NCBI RefSeq assembly: GCF_027943255.1
Contig: NC_072896.1
Location: forward strand, 66,110,501 to 66,174,500
Direction of reading: 5' to 3'
Source: Anastrepha obliqua
Taxonomy: Eukaryota; Arthropoda; Insecta; Diptera; Tephritidae
Length of the DNA: 64,000 bases
The position numbers were made by a program, and so were the translations under genes. The notes beneath the pieces are model-generated. The model was given only the letters and a program-made list of their open reading frames with translations. It made no database searches and was not told where the DNA came from. Positions 44,791-56,604 of this stretch are shown one piece after another (the stretch's first letter is position 1; each line of letters begins with the position of its first letter).

Positions 44791-45670
44791 CTTCTGCTCA
44801 AATATGAACGAGACTTTATCAATAAAACGGTCCGCGGATGACATATGGCAAAAATAAATTTTTTGTTGGATGGTAGGACTGTTATAAGCTTACATGGCAA
44901 ATTTCAGCGTGATATGTCACATAGTTTGTTTTCTGTGCTACTGTAAACAAGTCAAGCTCGAATGTGTTCTTCGAATTTAACGATGGAAATTCAAGTTGAA
45001 CAAAGAATTTGTTTAAAATTTTGTTATTCCAACAAAATTTCGGCTTCAGACGCCTTAAAAATATTACAGACTACCTATGGGGACTCTGCTCTATCGCGTG
45101 CACGTGTTTTCCAGTGGTACAAATCGTTCAAAGAGGGCCGTACATCAACCCAAAAAACCACGCCAAAGTCGCTCAAAAATTAAGGTTATGCTGACTGTTT
45201 TTTTCGATTACGAAGGTGTGGTGCACTCGGAGTTCCTTCCGCAAGGCCGACCGGTTAACGCTGAATATTATTTAGACGTTTTAAAGCGTTTGCGCGAGAA
45301 CATTCGTCTTAAAAGGAAGGAATTGTGGGACAACAAGTCATGGTTCTTGCATCACGATAATGCACCAGCTCACACATCACGTCTTGTGACTTTTTCCTGT
45401 TTCCCAAGCTCAAGTTGCCGCTCCGTGGAAAACATTTGGAGACAATTGAAGTCATAAAAGAGAATTCGAAGAAGGAACTGAAATCCATACCGAAATTGGC
45501 CTTCCAGAAATGCTATAATGATTGGAAAAAACGTTGGCATATGTGTATCGCCTCCAATGGTGATTAGCTGGAGATAAAGCAGGAGCTTTGAAGGAGATAA
45601 AATAAAAATTGAACAATAATTAACCGTTTGTGTTTTATTTAATCAATCTCGTTCATATTTGAGAAGAAGG
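44791..45670 (+). mobile_element. Internally deleted mariner with TA flanks
   Basis: 880 bp. Terminal inverted repeats of about 27 bp share CTCAAATATGAACGAGA, with TA at 44789-44790 and 45671-45672. The left end is shorter by one base. Non-autonomous because coding parts are missing. Confidence 0.9.
44983..45600 (+). pseudogene. Mariner transposase with two internal deletions
   Basis: ATG at 44983. The N-terminal helix-turn-helix region reads VEQRICLKFCYSNKISASDA and YGDSALSRARVFQWYKSFKE. A deletion removes the second DNA-binding half and the first catalytic D. The frame resumes with IKVMLTVFFDYEGVVHSEFL, NAEYYLDVLKRLRENI, and FLHHDNAPAHTSRL (second D). A second deletion joins this directly, out of frame, to DFFLFPKLKLPLRGKH, so the third D codon exists but is not read. 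It ends with WKKRWHMCIA. Inactive, but the ends could still be moved by a relative. Confidence 0.9.
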
Positions 45671-45674
45671 TATA

Positions 45675-47010
45675 ACACGAGTCTTACGAGATATTCTTAC
45701 AAGGGTGTTTGCGCAAAAAATTAATTTGCTGTAAATCACGAATTTTTCCCAAAAAAAATTTGGAAAATTAAATTTAGTCATCTTGATGCCAGCTTTGTAG
45801 ACCAACTGTGGCTTTATGTTTTGTTCGAATCTTTACTTTAAGGACGAAAGGACTAGGTTTGGTGATTAAAAAAATAAAATAAAATAAAAGAATAAAAAGA
45901 ACAGCGAATTATATGCAAATGAAAATATGTAAGTGTTTATTGCTGTAATAATAATAACAATTTGCTGTAATTTGACCCTAATGACCAAAATAAATATTCC
46001 TGCTGGCCAATGCCTAATTACTGTAAACCTGCAACTGAGTATACCAATGCATAGGGCATGTGTTTGCAGGTTTGAGAGTTGATATGTAAGCTTGCCAGCT
46101 AAATATGCAGTAAATTTTCCAAATCCACATTTATTCTCTCCAATTTGTCATCTGGTAGTAAGCTCAAATTAACAAAAACCGCATTTGCCACAAATGCTGC
46201 AAATTATTTCAACATCCAACTATACACTCATATACAACCATGTATGTACACCTGGCAGGAAAACTGCAACTAGGATTGGCGATGGACCATTTTCGATATT
46301 AATGCAGTCAAAAGTGAATAATGTATATTATTATCAGTCCAAAGCAACAGAAATGTGGCGAAATCACCTCATAAGTACAAATCGCGGTATCCATACAAGG
46401 TCATAGCAGTATTACAAAAACAAGATTTGCATGTGTCTTGTTTTTGCAATTCGGTAGATTCAATGTAAGAAAAACATAACACAAATCGGCTTCTTCTTGG
46501 TATACTGGAGTCACAGCAAAAGTAAAAAACGCTGGCTGAAAGATTGCGAAATACTTTGACAGTCGGCAGGTTCAATGAACAGATGATAATAGTGTCATAA
46601 TTCAAGTCACACCAAGTCGTATAACTTTCAATGAATCGGATTCTACTGACATTTAAGCAAATCTTCTTTTTCATCTCGATTGCAAAAGAATACAGCTATT
46701 AATATCATGGAGTAAAAATACTATTTTTTTTAATTTTAGGCCTTTAAAACTTTTAATTTGTGAGAAAATGAAAAACTTAGTCATCAATCAAAATCAATAA
46801 TTTAATTTGTATATGAAGACTTCCTTGGATAACTTTTACTATTACACGGTGTATAATACAAAATAATCTTAGAGTAATATGCGTGGGTATCGCGCATTCG
46901 TTTTATGGAGAAAACTTACATATGTGTAGGTAGTGTGATGCACAAACCATAGAACTCAAAATTCTGTAGGAAGGAAACCAAAATCCTGTTGTTTGAGGTG
47001 AAATGACGAC
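45675..47010. other. Non-coding stretch
   Basis: No recognised feature. Open frames at 46185-46674 have no motif. Confidence 0.45.
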
Positions 47011-47014
47011 TATA

Positions 47015-48310
47015 CTGTGGGCAAAAAGTCAGGTGAATTTGGTTGTAAAATGAAAAATCTTTATTTATTCTTGTAAATCAATTTCATAATCCCCTCCCGA
47101 TGAAATACACTTATGCCAACGATTTTTCCAATCCCCGAAACATGCCAAATAGTCCATTTCCGGTATAGAGCCATCAGCACCTTCTTCGATTCAGCTTTTA
47201 TCTCCTCAATCGACTCGAAACGCGTTCCCCGGAGTGGTCTCTTGAGTTTTGGGAATAGCCAGAAGACACACGGAGCCAAATCAGGCGAATACGGTGGTTG
47301 CGGAACGATATGCGTGGAATTTTTGGCGAAATGGTCACGAAGAACGAATGCAGTGTGAGACGGTGCAGTATCGTGATGCAAAAACCAAGAGTTGTTGGCC
47401 CATAATTCTGGTCTTTTTAGACGAATTTCTATACGTAAACGACGCATAACGGTCAAATAATATTCCTTATTAACAGTTTGGCCAGGTGGAAGGAATTCAT
47501 AGTGCACCACACCACGAAAATCGAAAAAAACTTTCATCATGACCTTTATTTTTGAACGACTTTGACGTGCTCCTCTCGGTCTGGCCTCGCCTTTAGCACG
47601 ATATTCGCTTGATTGGTCGGTTGTTTCAGGGTCGTAAGCATAAATCTAAGTCTCATCTCCCGTAATGATGCATTTGAGCTTGTCCTGATAGTCTGAAAGA
47701 ATTGTTTCACACACATCAACGCGACGACTTTTTTCTAAGAAATTGAGAGTTTTCGGTACCAAACTAGATTGACTTTTCGTAGGCCCAAATGGCCTTTCAA
47801 AAAGGTTTTCACAGATCCTTCTGATATTCCGATCGTATCAGTAAGGTCTTTAACAGTCAACCGACGATTTTTGAGCACTAACTCCTTCACTTTATTGACG
47901 TGTTGGTCATCTGTTGACGTCGATGGTCGTCCGGAGCGCTCCAAGTCATCAACACGTTCTCGACCCTCTTTGAAGTCTTTGTACCACTTATAAACATTTT
48001 TCTGCGACATGGTCGAATCACCAAATGCATTCTGCAACATGCTAAACGTTTCCGCAGCCGAAATTTCATTCCGCAACCAAAATTTGATGGCACTTCTCTG
48101 CTCAATCAAATCAGACATTGTAAGAATTGAAAAATGCGCTATTGGTCGTTTGGTAAACACATGCGTAAATATATTACTTATAATGACATTCACTTGAAAG
48201 TTGGCCCAGATGTTATTAACAGTGCTGCCAACTCATGAAAAAAATAACTAGAGAGAAATTTTAATCCCGCGAAGTTTGACAAATAAATTCACCTTACTTT
48301 TTGCCCACAG
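47015..48310 (-). mobile_element. Full-length mariner with TA flanks
   Basis: 1296 bp. Terminal inverted repeats start CTGTGGGCAAAAAGT and continue MAGGTGAATTTRTTTG, about 31 bp. TA at 47013-47014 and 48311-48312. Coding on the minus strand over most of its length. Confidence 0.95.
47061..48118 (-). pseudogene. Mariner transposase, third aspartate mutated
   Basis: ATG at 48116-48118. The N-terminal part is open: LIEQRSAIKFWLRNEISAAE, YKWYKDFKEGRERVDD, RRLTVKDLTDTIGISEGSV. A frameshift near 47,770 disturbs the linker. The first catalytic site reads IITGDET then a stop in place of W (near 47,650). The C-terminal half is open from 47540: MKVFFDFRGVVHYEFLP, FLHHDTAPSHT (second D) and YSPDLAPCVFWLFPK, where the catalytic D has become V (codon 47274-47276, GAC to GTC). 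Normal mariner length. The protein tail (YKNK) is also altered by a shift. Inactive. Confidence 0.93.
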
Positions 48311-48312
48311 TA

Positions 48313-49620
48313 TAAACCAAAATCTTGCTGCTTGAAACGAAATGACGTCAAATATGTCATATTCTGTTTCAGTTTACATTATGAGTGAATATTTCAGTAC
48401 TTTAATATTTATTACGAATGCTATTAGTTCGTTCTTACAATAGTTCGACCAAAGACACAAAGTGTTTAATGGAGTCGACATCGAAGGGGTTTCACATGAT
48501 TTACAAAATTCGTAATATTTTTCTATAAAAATTATTTTATTTTAATGTTGTAAAAATTCATTGAACACAACTCCAACAGCAATTGAGTCAGCCTCGGCAA
48601 AGGTTAGACAGGAAACTTTACAAATGTATTTCAACCAATGCCAAAATATACGATACAATTTTGAAGAAGACAGACAGACAAATTTTGTAGAAGACAGAAA
48701 AAAAAACAATTTTCAAAAAAGTTGGAAAAGTAAAAAAAACAACATAAATAAAAACAATTATAACGAAAATCGTAACCTTATTGAAAATTTACTTAGATTT
48801 CACCTTGAACAGAAATTGCGCTAAAACACTAATTCAACGCCAAACCATACATTGGCATGTAATGTTGTGCTGTTAGGTTAACCACCTAATATTATATCGA
48901 GATTATCTACTTTTTCGAGCTTAACTCCCATGCAGCGGGCATGGGTAGGTTTTCAGCGAAGGCTAATTGAAACTGTTGAACAGGTCCTAATAGAAAGTAG
49001 ATAACATTTTTGGAATTTTATGTCAGTTCCGAAAGATTGCAACAAAATCCGTTTATTTGGAATACCGAAAAAAGCAGCTGCTGGCAGTCAATGGATTTTC
49101 CTACAGAGTAAGTGCAAATTGCAGTGAAGGAAACAGGACAAAAGTCATGTTAGCAACAACAAAACATTTGGTAAAGTTTGCTCAACGAAATTTGAGTTTC
49201 ATTATGCCCTTGATCGTACTCGTATTATTAAATTTCATAATTCACTGCTTACGACTCCATCGGTGCGACTCTTTTGTGCTCTTCATATTTGACTCAATAT
49301 TTGCGAATGCCAAAATCAACATTCGTAATTTTGGGCAAACACTGATTGGAGTGGTTTGCGTTTGGAATGCGAATTTTCCTGTTGTGCATATGTACATATG
49401 TATGTGTTGCATAGACATATACTAGCACAAGTGACATAGGCGAGGTCTGTCGACTAAGAGCAAGTGTCTTTGGGTTTCTTTTGTTGTGTTTTTTCTGTAA
49501 TATTACACCAGTGTATGTAGTATAATGCTTACAAATATATGTACACATGTATATGTTCTGCTCTTGCATTCTCATCCTGAGAAATGCAATGTATTATAAG
49601 TGCATGAGTTTGTTTGTTTA
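48313..49620. other. Non-coding stretch
   Basis: No gene. A lysine- and asparagine-rich open frame at 48561-48824 lacks homology I can see. Inverted repeats TTATCTACTTT/AAAGTAGATAA (48903-48913 and 48994-49004) enclose the palindrome CCCATGC AGCGG GCATGGG at 48929-48947. Confidence 0.45.
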
Positions 49621-49639
49621 CAATTCTTTATTATCTTGT

Positions 49640-50000
49640 GTAATATGTATATTAGGGTGGGTCGATTTAAAAATCGCTCATTGCTCTGTGAAAATCGTAT
49701 TCTAGGGATCAAAATAAGAAACTTTGCCGAAGGAACCATACCTCTAAAACGAATTCTGATGTCCCCCAATTTGGGTCGAACGAAAAATCCCACTTTGACC
49801 CATTTAGAGTGCTCCAATCGAGTCCAGATGTATGACCGATCCCCACTAACATTGGACGGCCGATCCACCCATGCCAGTGGCACACCCCCTGGACCTCCCC
49901 TGAGGGGTTCCCCATACAATCATTTCAAAATAGCACCATTTTTGGCCTTTACATGAGAAAAGAAACTAAAGAGTTCGACCTAAATTGGGGGACACCAGAA
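49640..50000. repeat. Dispersed repeat candidate starting AGGGTGGGTCGATTT
   Basis: The stretch begins AGGGTGGGTCGATTTAAAAA, which I recall as a recurrent motif in dipteran genomes, followed by GAAACTTTGCCGAAGGAACC and CCCCCAATTTGGGTCGAAC. It is more GC-rich than its surroundings and open on both strands for over 110 codons without a protein motif, so I regard the frames as chance. The boundaries are not defined. Confidence 0.4.
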
Positions 50001-50299
50001 TTCGCTTTATGACCACGTGTTGCTCGATGGCGGGTGAGATGCTGAGAAACAATTTGAAGGCGACTTTCTTTGTTTTCTTTGTTGAGCTCGTGAGGCAATC
50101 AGGCTCCAAATTTTTCAGTAAATTCCATTAAATAAAGATGATTGATAATCTTTTATAATCGCAGCTCATTTTCTCCGTCAATTCAGTAAAAGCCTGAGGG
50201 CTTCCACGCCAGTAATGGTTGGGTTGCAAGGTTTAAAAAGAGACATGAAAACTGATGGATAAAAATATGCGGAGAAAAATTATCGAATAAGAGTGACTC

Positions 50300-50755
50300 C
50301 ATCAACCCATTTTTGTACGAATTTCACAAAGCAATTATGGATTTAAGTTTGAGAAAAGAACGATATTCGCCGCTGAGTCTGGGTTATTGTTTAGGCTCTT
50401 ACCCGATAAAACTCTTGTGCGGCTTCGGGCCATAATATAAGTAGGAATGAATAACGTTCCTTGCTTGTAAAAATGCTGCTGGAAATCAAAAAATAAAAAT
50501 AATAGTTATTGAGAAATCGGTGAATCCGCCTTCAACAAATTTTTTTACTGATGCTTTCAGAGAATATTTGTTCCAGGGAAATGTTCATTTTATGTCAAAA
50601 TAAATAATCCTGTTTCAATCAAAAATTGTTAAACTGGTAAACGAGTTTCCAGAAAACGCACTTCTTCCTATTGATAATGCTCCCAGCCATCCCAAAGAAG
50701 GCAAGTTAAAGAGCTACGACGGCCAAATATCGGTAATGTGCTTATCGCTTTAAAG
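50300..50755 (+). pseudogene. Tigger/jerky transposase remnant
   Basis: Islands in changing frames: FLYEFHKAIMDLSLRKE, ALTR with AASGHNISRNE, LLVKMLLEIKK, and the clear second catalytic region VNEFPENALLPIDNAPSHPK, then LKSYDGQISVM. This is the jerky-like Tigger pattern of DDE transposases. The third acid and the C-terminus are lost before the SINE at 50,783. Not the same subfamily as the element at 32 kb, judging by the ASGHN stretch. Confidence 0.78.
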
Positions 50756-50782
50756 TGTATTTCATTAATATAATAAAAAATT

Positions 50783-51040
50783 CGGCCGCCGTAGCCGAAT
50801 GATTGGTGCGTGATTACCATTCGGAATTCAAAGAGAACGTAGGTTCGAATCTCGGTGAAACGTCAAATTGAAGAAAAACATTTTACTAATAGCGGTCTCC
50901 CCTCGGCAGGCAATGCTCGGAGTCGGCTTGAAATTGTAGGTCCCTCCATTTGTGCAACAACAGCAAGACGCAAACCACACATAGGAGGAGGAGCTCGGCC
51001 AAACACCCAAAAAGGGTGTATGCGCCAATTATATATATAT
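50783..51040 (+). repeat. tRNA-derived SINE with internal deletion
   Basis: Complete head (CGGCCGCCGTAGCCGAATG, GGTTCGAATCTCGGTGAAA) and tail (CACCCAAAAAGGGTGTATGC plus (TA)n). The body lacks about 70 bp between GGCAGGCAATG and CTCGGAGTCGGC. A Tc1-like element begins in its TA tail. Confidence 0.92.
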
Positions 51041-51041
51041 A

Positions 51042-52284
51042 AAGGGTTTTTCAATAAGGGCGGGTAGATGTTGAAATGGAATAAAACAAGCTGTGTGTAA
51101 GTTATTGACAAAATTATTTTTTTATTTCAAAGGCGCATATATGCCATTAAGTGTGGAATATGACACCATTCAAATGCCCGCCTCGGCTTCTTACGGTGGA
51201 ACGGATCCGAGTGGTCCAAATTTTCAATGATTCAATTTTTCCGCATAGATCCGGCCGAATTTGAGCGATGGCCTATGACCCCACAGGAAAAAGTTTAGCG
51301 GGATCAAATCGCACGACCTTGGTGGCCAATTCACATCACCCCTGCGAGAGATAACCTCACCCTCAAATCGTTCATGCAGAATGTCAATCGTGGCGTGTGC
51401 TGTGTGGCACGTAGCGCCGTCCTGCTGGAACCACATGTCGTCTAGGTACATATGGTTCAATATGGGCCGTAAGAAATTGGTTATCATCGTTGTGTAGCGC
51501 TCGCTGTTGACGGTGACCGCCTCACCAACGTCGTTATCAAAAAAGTACGGACCAATGACGCCGCCGGCCCAAAATCCACACCAAACGGTAACTTTTTGAG
51601 GATGCGTTATCACCTGGTGAACCTCGTGTGGAGTGGTGTCGTCCCATATACGGCAGTTTTGTTTTTTAACACAACCATTCATCTACAAATGCGCCTCGTC
51701 ACTAAAGATGATTTTTCGCCCAAAACTGGGGTTCTCTTCCAAACAATTCGAAGCCCAGTCAGCGAACAAACGGCGTTGTCTATGGTCATCAACTTTGAGC
51801 TCCTGGGTCAGTTGGATCTTGTACGGGTGTAGGCTCAAGTCCCGATGCAAAATTCGCCAAGTTGAAGTCTGCGAAGTCCAAGTTCTTGTTCACGGCGAGG
51901 AATAGACTGCCTCGGGTTCTGCTGTACACTTTCACGGACCGCGGCAATGTTCTTGGCTGATTTGCGTTCCTTGAACGTACGGGTGTTGGCTGATTGTTTA
52001 CTGACTCGGTCGTCTCAAATTTGGCCACCAAACGTTAACGAGTCGGCTTTGAAGGGCCACCACGTCTACCGAAAAATGGACGCAATACGCGCAACGTTTG
52101 CGTTAATGAACACTCATTTTGATAATAAAGTTTTATCATTTGAACGTGCTGTTCAATCGTGTAACTTGCCATGATGATTTGGCATAAATAACTGAATAAT
52201 AAACAAAAGATTTGAGAGATATCACCAAAACAAAATGGCTGCTACAGGGCGCCAAAATCGACCCGCGCCAATTGAAAACCCCTT
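51042..52284 (-). mobile_element. Tc1-like element, family 3, full length
   Basis: 1243 bp. The left end is AAGGGTTTTTCAAT and the right end complement is AAGGGGTTTTCAATT, with TA at 51040-51041 and 52285-52286. The left TA is the last unit of the SINE tail. One transposase on the minus strand. Confidence 0.93.
51200..52171 (-). pseudogene. Tc1-like transposase pseudogene, family 3
   Basis: ATG at 52169-52171: MASYTIEQHVQMIKLYYQNE then LTQTLRVLRPFFGRRGGPSK, the DUF4817 DNA-binding domain. After a stop comes RLVAKFETTESV and QPTPVRSRNA. Frames shift near 51,850. The catalytic half reads DEAHL.MNGCVKKQNCRIWD (first acid near 51,690), VTVWCGFWAGGVIGPYFF, DDMWFQQDGATCHTA (second D) and PRSCDLIPLNFFLWG, where the third acid, usually D in PLDFFLWG, is N. 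It ends near 51,210. A 5' stub of the same family is at 17.6 kb. Dead by several changes. Confidence 0.92.
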
Positions 52285-52289
52285 TATAA

Positions 52290-54530
52290 TACAACAAATA
52301 CTTTTGGATTCCTGTCATAAAAAAAATATTTTCATTTGTATGGAAAAAGCTTCAGTACCTGCGAAAAACTTCGTAAATTGATGTCAGTGCATGGCACTTA
52401 TCTTCCAGTAGACTAGAAGCAGTGGAAACAATATCCAGATATATCCAGAATAGGGACTAGACACTCAATGTAACCATGGTAACTGAGTTATGCATTCTGC
52501 TGTCATTCACAAATTCGATTCGAAATTCATCTCGTTTCTCGGTGAAGGTTCGAAATTTCTCATCCCTCATTATTAGCTTCATTTATCCTCATACGATTTT
52601 TTAAGAGGGAACTATTTATCTATTATTCTAACTACCATTTCAATTTGGAGCGCTCAATTTAATAATTTCATTAGGTGGGGTATGTGATTTTAATTCGAAA
52701 ATACTAAGCCACCAATGCCTCAATGGGGAATACGAAATATAATGCATATTATTGGAAGAAGTTAACTTTGCTATTCAATGTGCAACACAATTTCAGTCAA
52801 ATGACTTTCACTGTTGACTTCATGATTGACAAGTTTGCATATCGCTTAAAGCGGCATATACTTTAACTCATATTTTGTCTTTTGAGTCATCTCCGAATCT
52901 CCAACCAACCATCTCCGAATAGTTGTTGTTGGATTTATTCTTAACGACGATTCATTAAAAACAATCTAATGCATTCAATTTCGCAGCTTCTAGGCGACCA
53001 ATCGGCGTCAACATTTCGGCTGTTTATTCGATTTTCGAAGACACTGAGGTGAAAGTTAGTTTTATCTGAAAATATGGCTTTTCGATAAAAATGCTTACCT
53101 TTAACTAAGCGTATTTAAGCGAAAAGCGAGCATTTGATAATTTCCTAACCATAAACTAAATTTCGTCTACCTCACAGATGTTATTTTAGCTGTAAGAGTT
53201 AAAAAGTCTATAGATAAAAATCATCTATTTCTAATTAATTTAAAAATTATGTTCATTTCTTCATAATTGCCAAAAACATTTTGCTATCACCGTTACCACC
53301 AACATACCATCGTACAAATTACTTTATTTTTTGTTTTGCCAAAAACACGCCTTGACAATAGCAATAGCTAACTTGCCACTCAACTGTGTAATAAAAGCCA
53401 AAACAACTTACAGTACGATGCGGCCAAAAAATGTTGCAGACATAATAATAAAAACAACAATCAACAACAAGAACAAAGTACAAACAATGAAAAAATTTCA
53501 AAGCAACTTTAAGCATAAAAAGGCAGTTCAAAATTGGCCTGCTAGCAAACTTTCATATGCTCTTTGCATCTCAAATGTGATGCATCGCCAACAGCATCAG
53601 CAAATGTTGCCTACTTTGCTGCCATTGTAATTGTACTTATACATACAACCATGTAGAAAATACCATGCAGAGAAGAAATACTAGTTGTGAACTAGAATAA
53701 AACCAAATAACTTTTCTGCTCAGCCAGTTCTTCGTATTCTATCTTTCTTCTAATTGTATTAGCTAGTTGTATTTTTAACAAGATGTCGACTGAAGTGTCT
53801 ACTGTCCGGGCATGCATCAGCAAAATATCAGTTCATAGTAGCCAAAAAAAATTGTAGTCCAATGTGCTTCTAAAATAATCAATTAAAAAAAATTTTTTTT
53901 TTTTAAATAATGATAATCGAGAAATGCGTAATAAATACCAGTAATTGGTTAAATATTCAAATTTTGATTCAAACTTACACTATAAATAATTCCTAAAAAC
54001 TGAAACCAAATTCGTTAAAAGAACTAAGAAAGAAATGTAATTTAAGGTACTCCCTTTCGGAACTTAAATAAAATTAATGCTAGTTTTATGTTTCGGGTTG
54101 CGGTAGCTTTTTTTGGATAAGTCGTTTTTTTATTCAATTAAAGTGTTTTTCTGGTTCATTGGCACTGGTAAAGCTTTATGTAAATTCTAAAATAAAATAG
54201 ATTAATTTAAAAGTTAATTAAAACCTATAGCCAAAACAATCTAAAAAAATAAACACATAGAAGTTTTTATGTTCCTTAGGCTCGTTTTTCCTATTATACC
54301 GCTGATAAACTCGTTTTGAAGATTTTTGCTGATCGAATGCTGAAACAGACTGTTTATTGCAGAAATTTGTCAAAGATAAACTTAAAATTTTAAACTCTTT
54401 ATTTCTTGTTTTTTTTGAGATTAGAGACATCTCACACCATTATAGTAAAGTTTTTCGGTACCACCTTTTCAATCATTTGAATACATCCTTATTTAGAGCT
54501 CAGAGGAAAACTGTTCAATATTACCTGATG
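52290..54530. other. Long non-coding stretch
   Basis: No element or exon recognised. Around 53,320-53,640 the base composition (CA- and CAA-rich, GCAACAG) resembles fly introns. Open frames carry no motif. Confidence 0.45.
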
Positions 54531-54537
54531 AAGTGGT

Positions 54538-55168
54538 TTAAATATTTGCCATCTGCCTGTTTTGTCCAGAGCTGTTAATATAATGGGGAAGATTGATGGT
54601 ATTTTGGTTGGTGCACTGCCCCAGACTGTCGAAGAAAGGAGCACCCAGTGATCTTATTCGTCCAGCTGCCAAACTCGGACACTTACATAGAAAGTGCTCA
54701 ACAGTCTCCTTCTCTGAAAGGTTCCCACAGCTTCTGCAAGGGGGGTTAAATGGTAACTCTAGCTTTTCCGCGTTTGTGCCGATCGTCCAGTGAACGGTAA
54801 ACACAGCTGCGAGTTCGGAAATTTAATGGCGAGTAGTCTAAATGACTTTCTGAGCCAACCGTATATTGTAATGGGGCCAAAGGGTTTTCGAAATATCACA
54901 TGAAGAAATGGAGCTCCATCTTTTCTGCGTTTTCCTGAGAAATAATTTGTGCAGTTTTCCTTTAACAACTGTCAGGGGGATACCGATGCCCGGGTAGGAG
55001 GTCTCTGAGGCCAATTCAGTCCCCTTCCTGGCAAACTTATCAGCAATTTCATTTCCCTCTATGTTTCTATGTCCTGGAACCCGTATTAGAGAAATGTTAC
55101 CTGCACACCCAGGAGATTTGATCTCCTCCTTACAGGAGTTTACTTTGGAGCAAACCTTAAACACAATG
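54538..55168 (-). pseudogene. Non-LTR retrotransposon RNase H and zinc tail, another family
   Basis: The minus strand reads GNISLIRVPGHRNIEGNEIA and DKFARKGTEL, the last RNase H motif with its acid, then SSISSCDISKTLWPHYN. A frameshift near 54,840 leads into PCRSCGNLSEKETVEHFLCK with a C-x2-C...H-x4-C pattern, and LGAPFFDSLGQ. Same domain order as the copy at 29.8 kb but clearly different in sequence, so a second RNase H-bearing LINE family. 5' truncated near 55,168. Confidence 0.9.
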
Positions 55169-55194
55169 TATTAAGTGTCATTAACCTTTGTGGT

Positions 55195-55384
55195 GGCGCA
55201 AAATTAATAATCCAATTTCGATTTTGAATAGCTTTTTTGCTCAATAATAAACACACTGTTTCGAGTGATAGACATCTTTATTTTGACTTTTATGCGCTCC
55301 ATTGCTTATCTGTTTGTCCATTGCAGCTGTCTAATTTTTTCTGATGCTTTCCGGGCTTAACATTAGATATTAATTTTGCGCCAC
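55195..55384. mobile_element. 190-bp MITE, GTGGCGCAAAATTAATA ends
   Basis: Perfect 17-bp inverted repeats GTGGCGCAAAATTAATA at 55195-55211 and 55368-55384. No coding content. The GGTGGCGCAAAA start matches the end of the Tc1-like element at 12.5-13.7 kb, so that family may be the helper. Confidence 0.78.
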
Positions 55385-55389
55385 TCTGC

Positions 55390-56255
55390 ACATAATTTTG
55401 ATAAGTGTATACATAATATGTAATCAAATAAATTTATTAGTATCTGCTTATACATAATCATCTAATAATCGCGATGCATCGGTGTGTCCAATGATGAGTC
55501 GTTAAATTTCTTATGTAAAAAGAGAAACTATGGAATTTGAAAAACTGGGATGAGTTCTTCTATTAAATACCGGCATCTGCACTAAAATCTTTCCATCCGA
55601 GTTGGGCTCTTCCCTGCCGGGTATGTGCAGATATGTGTATGCAGCGGATAGTGGGTAGCGGCCAGAGTGAGGACAGCATGAAAGTAGACAGAACACATGC
55701 TGCCTAACGCTTGGCACTTGGAAAATATGGCGAGTGGCGAATGGTGAATGGGCAATCAGCGAATGATGGTTTATAAAGGAAACAGCACAGCCAACAATAA
55801 CAACGACGAACAGAAAATATTATCACAAATAAAATAGCTCTAGCATCAACAGCAAAAGAAGCGCAAGTGGCCGACTAGCTGACGAGGCTTGTAGTAAAAG
55901 TTTGCAACGCAAAACACATTCGAGAGGGTCCTCATTGACAATGGCTGAATATGAACACATGTACACATATGCAAGTACACGTATATATGTACGTATATAA
56001 AATAAGGCAAATATATGGGCATGCATGTATGTATGTATGTTCCTGTGGCTATAGTCGAAGTATAGCATGAATGAACATTTTTTATGTGCCATTGTTATTG
56101 TTGTACTTTGTTATTTTGGTTGTATGGTCGTATTCCATGCAAGTTTCAACGAAGGAGCGTGCTGTACGAGGGTGTACGTAGATTTAGTTGTTGAGTTGCG
56201 ACCGTGCATCTGCTGCATTATTTTGATTCAAGATGCAAATATGTACTTGTACATA
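55390..56255. other. Non-coding stretch
   Basis: Nothing recognised apart from a TGTA/TATG microsatellite around 55,960-56,040. Confidence 0.45.
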
Positions 56256-56258
56256 CAC

Positions 56259-56602
56259 CAGTGTTCAAAATAATAGAAGTGTGATGTTATGTACGGAGAA
56301 GCTTTGACAAACTCAGAGTTCATTTCACAACGAAAATCATACAAAACAAATTTCCAACTTTGTCTAAAATAAAATAAATAAAAACCAGAGATCATCTCTT
56401 CATATTAAATTCAATTAAAAACAAAAACGTTTATGCAATTCAATTCTTATACTCGTACAATAAAGTGCACGCTTGATCTGACTGAAGTTATTCATTGATT
56501 TCTGAAAGGTTTTTGCCTTGCAGACCGAGTTGGGCATTGGCTTCTATATAACGAACGGCTGGAAATCTCTTTATATGATAGTCCTATTATTTTGAAAACA
56601 TG
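56259..56602. mobile_element. 344-bp MITE with CAGTGTTCAAAATAATAG end
   Basis: The left end is CAGTGTTCAAAATAATAG and the right end complement is CATGTTTTCAAAATAATAGG. The core TTCAAAATAATAG is perfect. This is a Tc1-type terminus. The interior has no recognisable protein. Confidence 0.72.
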
Positions 56603-56604
56603 TG

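Noticed and set aside
48561..48824. Lysine- and asparagine-rich 87-codon frame
   Set aside because: Low-complexity, A-rich DNA gives such frames by chance.
49572..49956. Long open frames on both strands (115 and 118 codons)
   Set aside because: Both strands are open because of local GC content; no motif; the area looks like a non-coding dispersed repeat.
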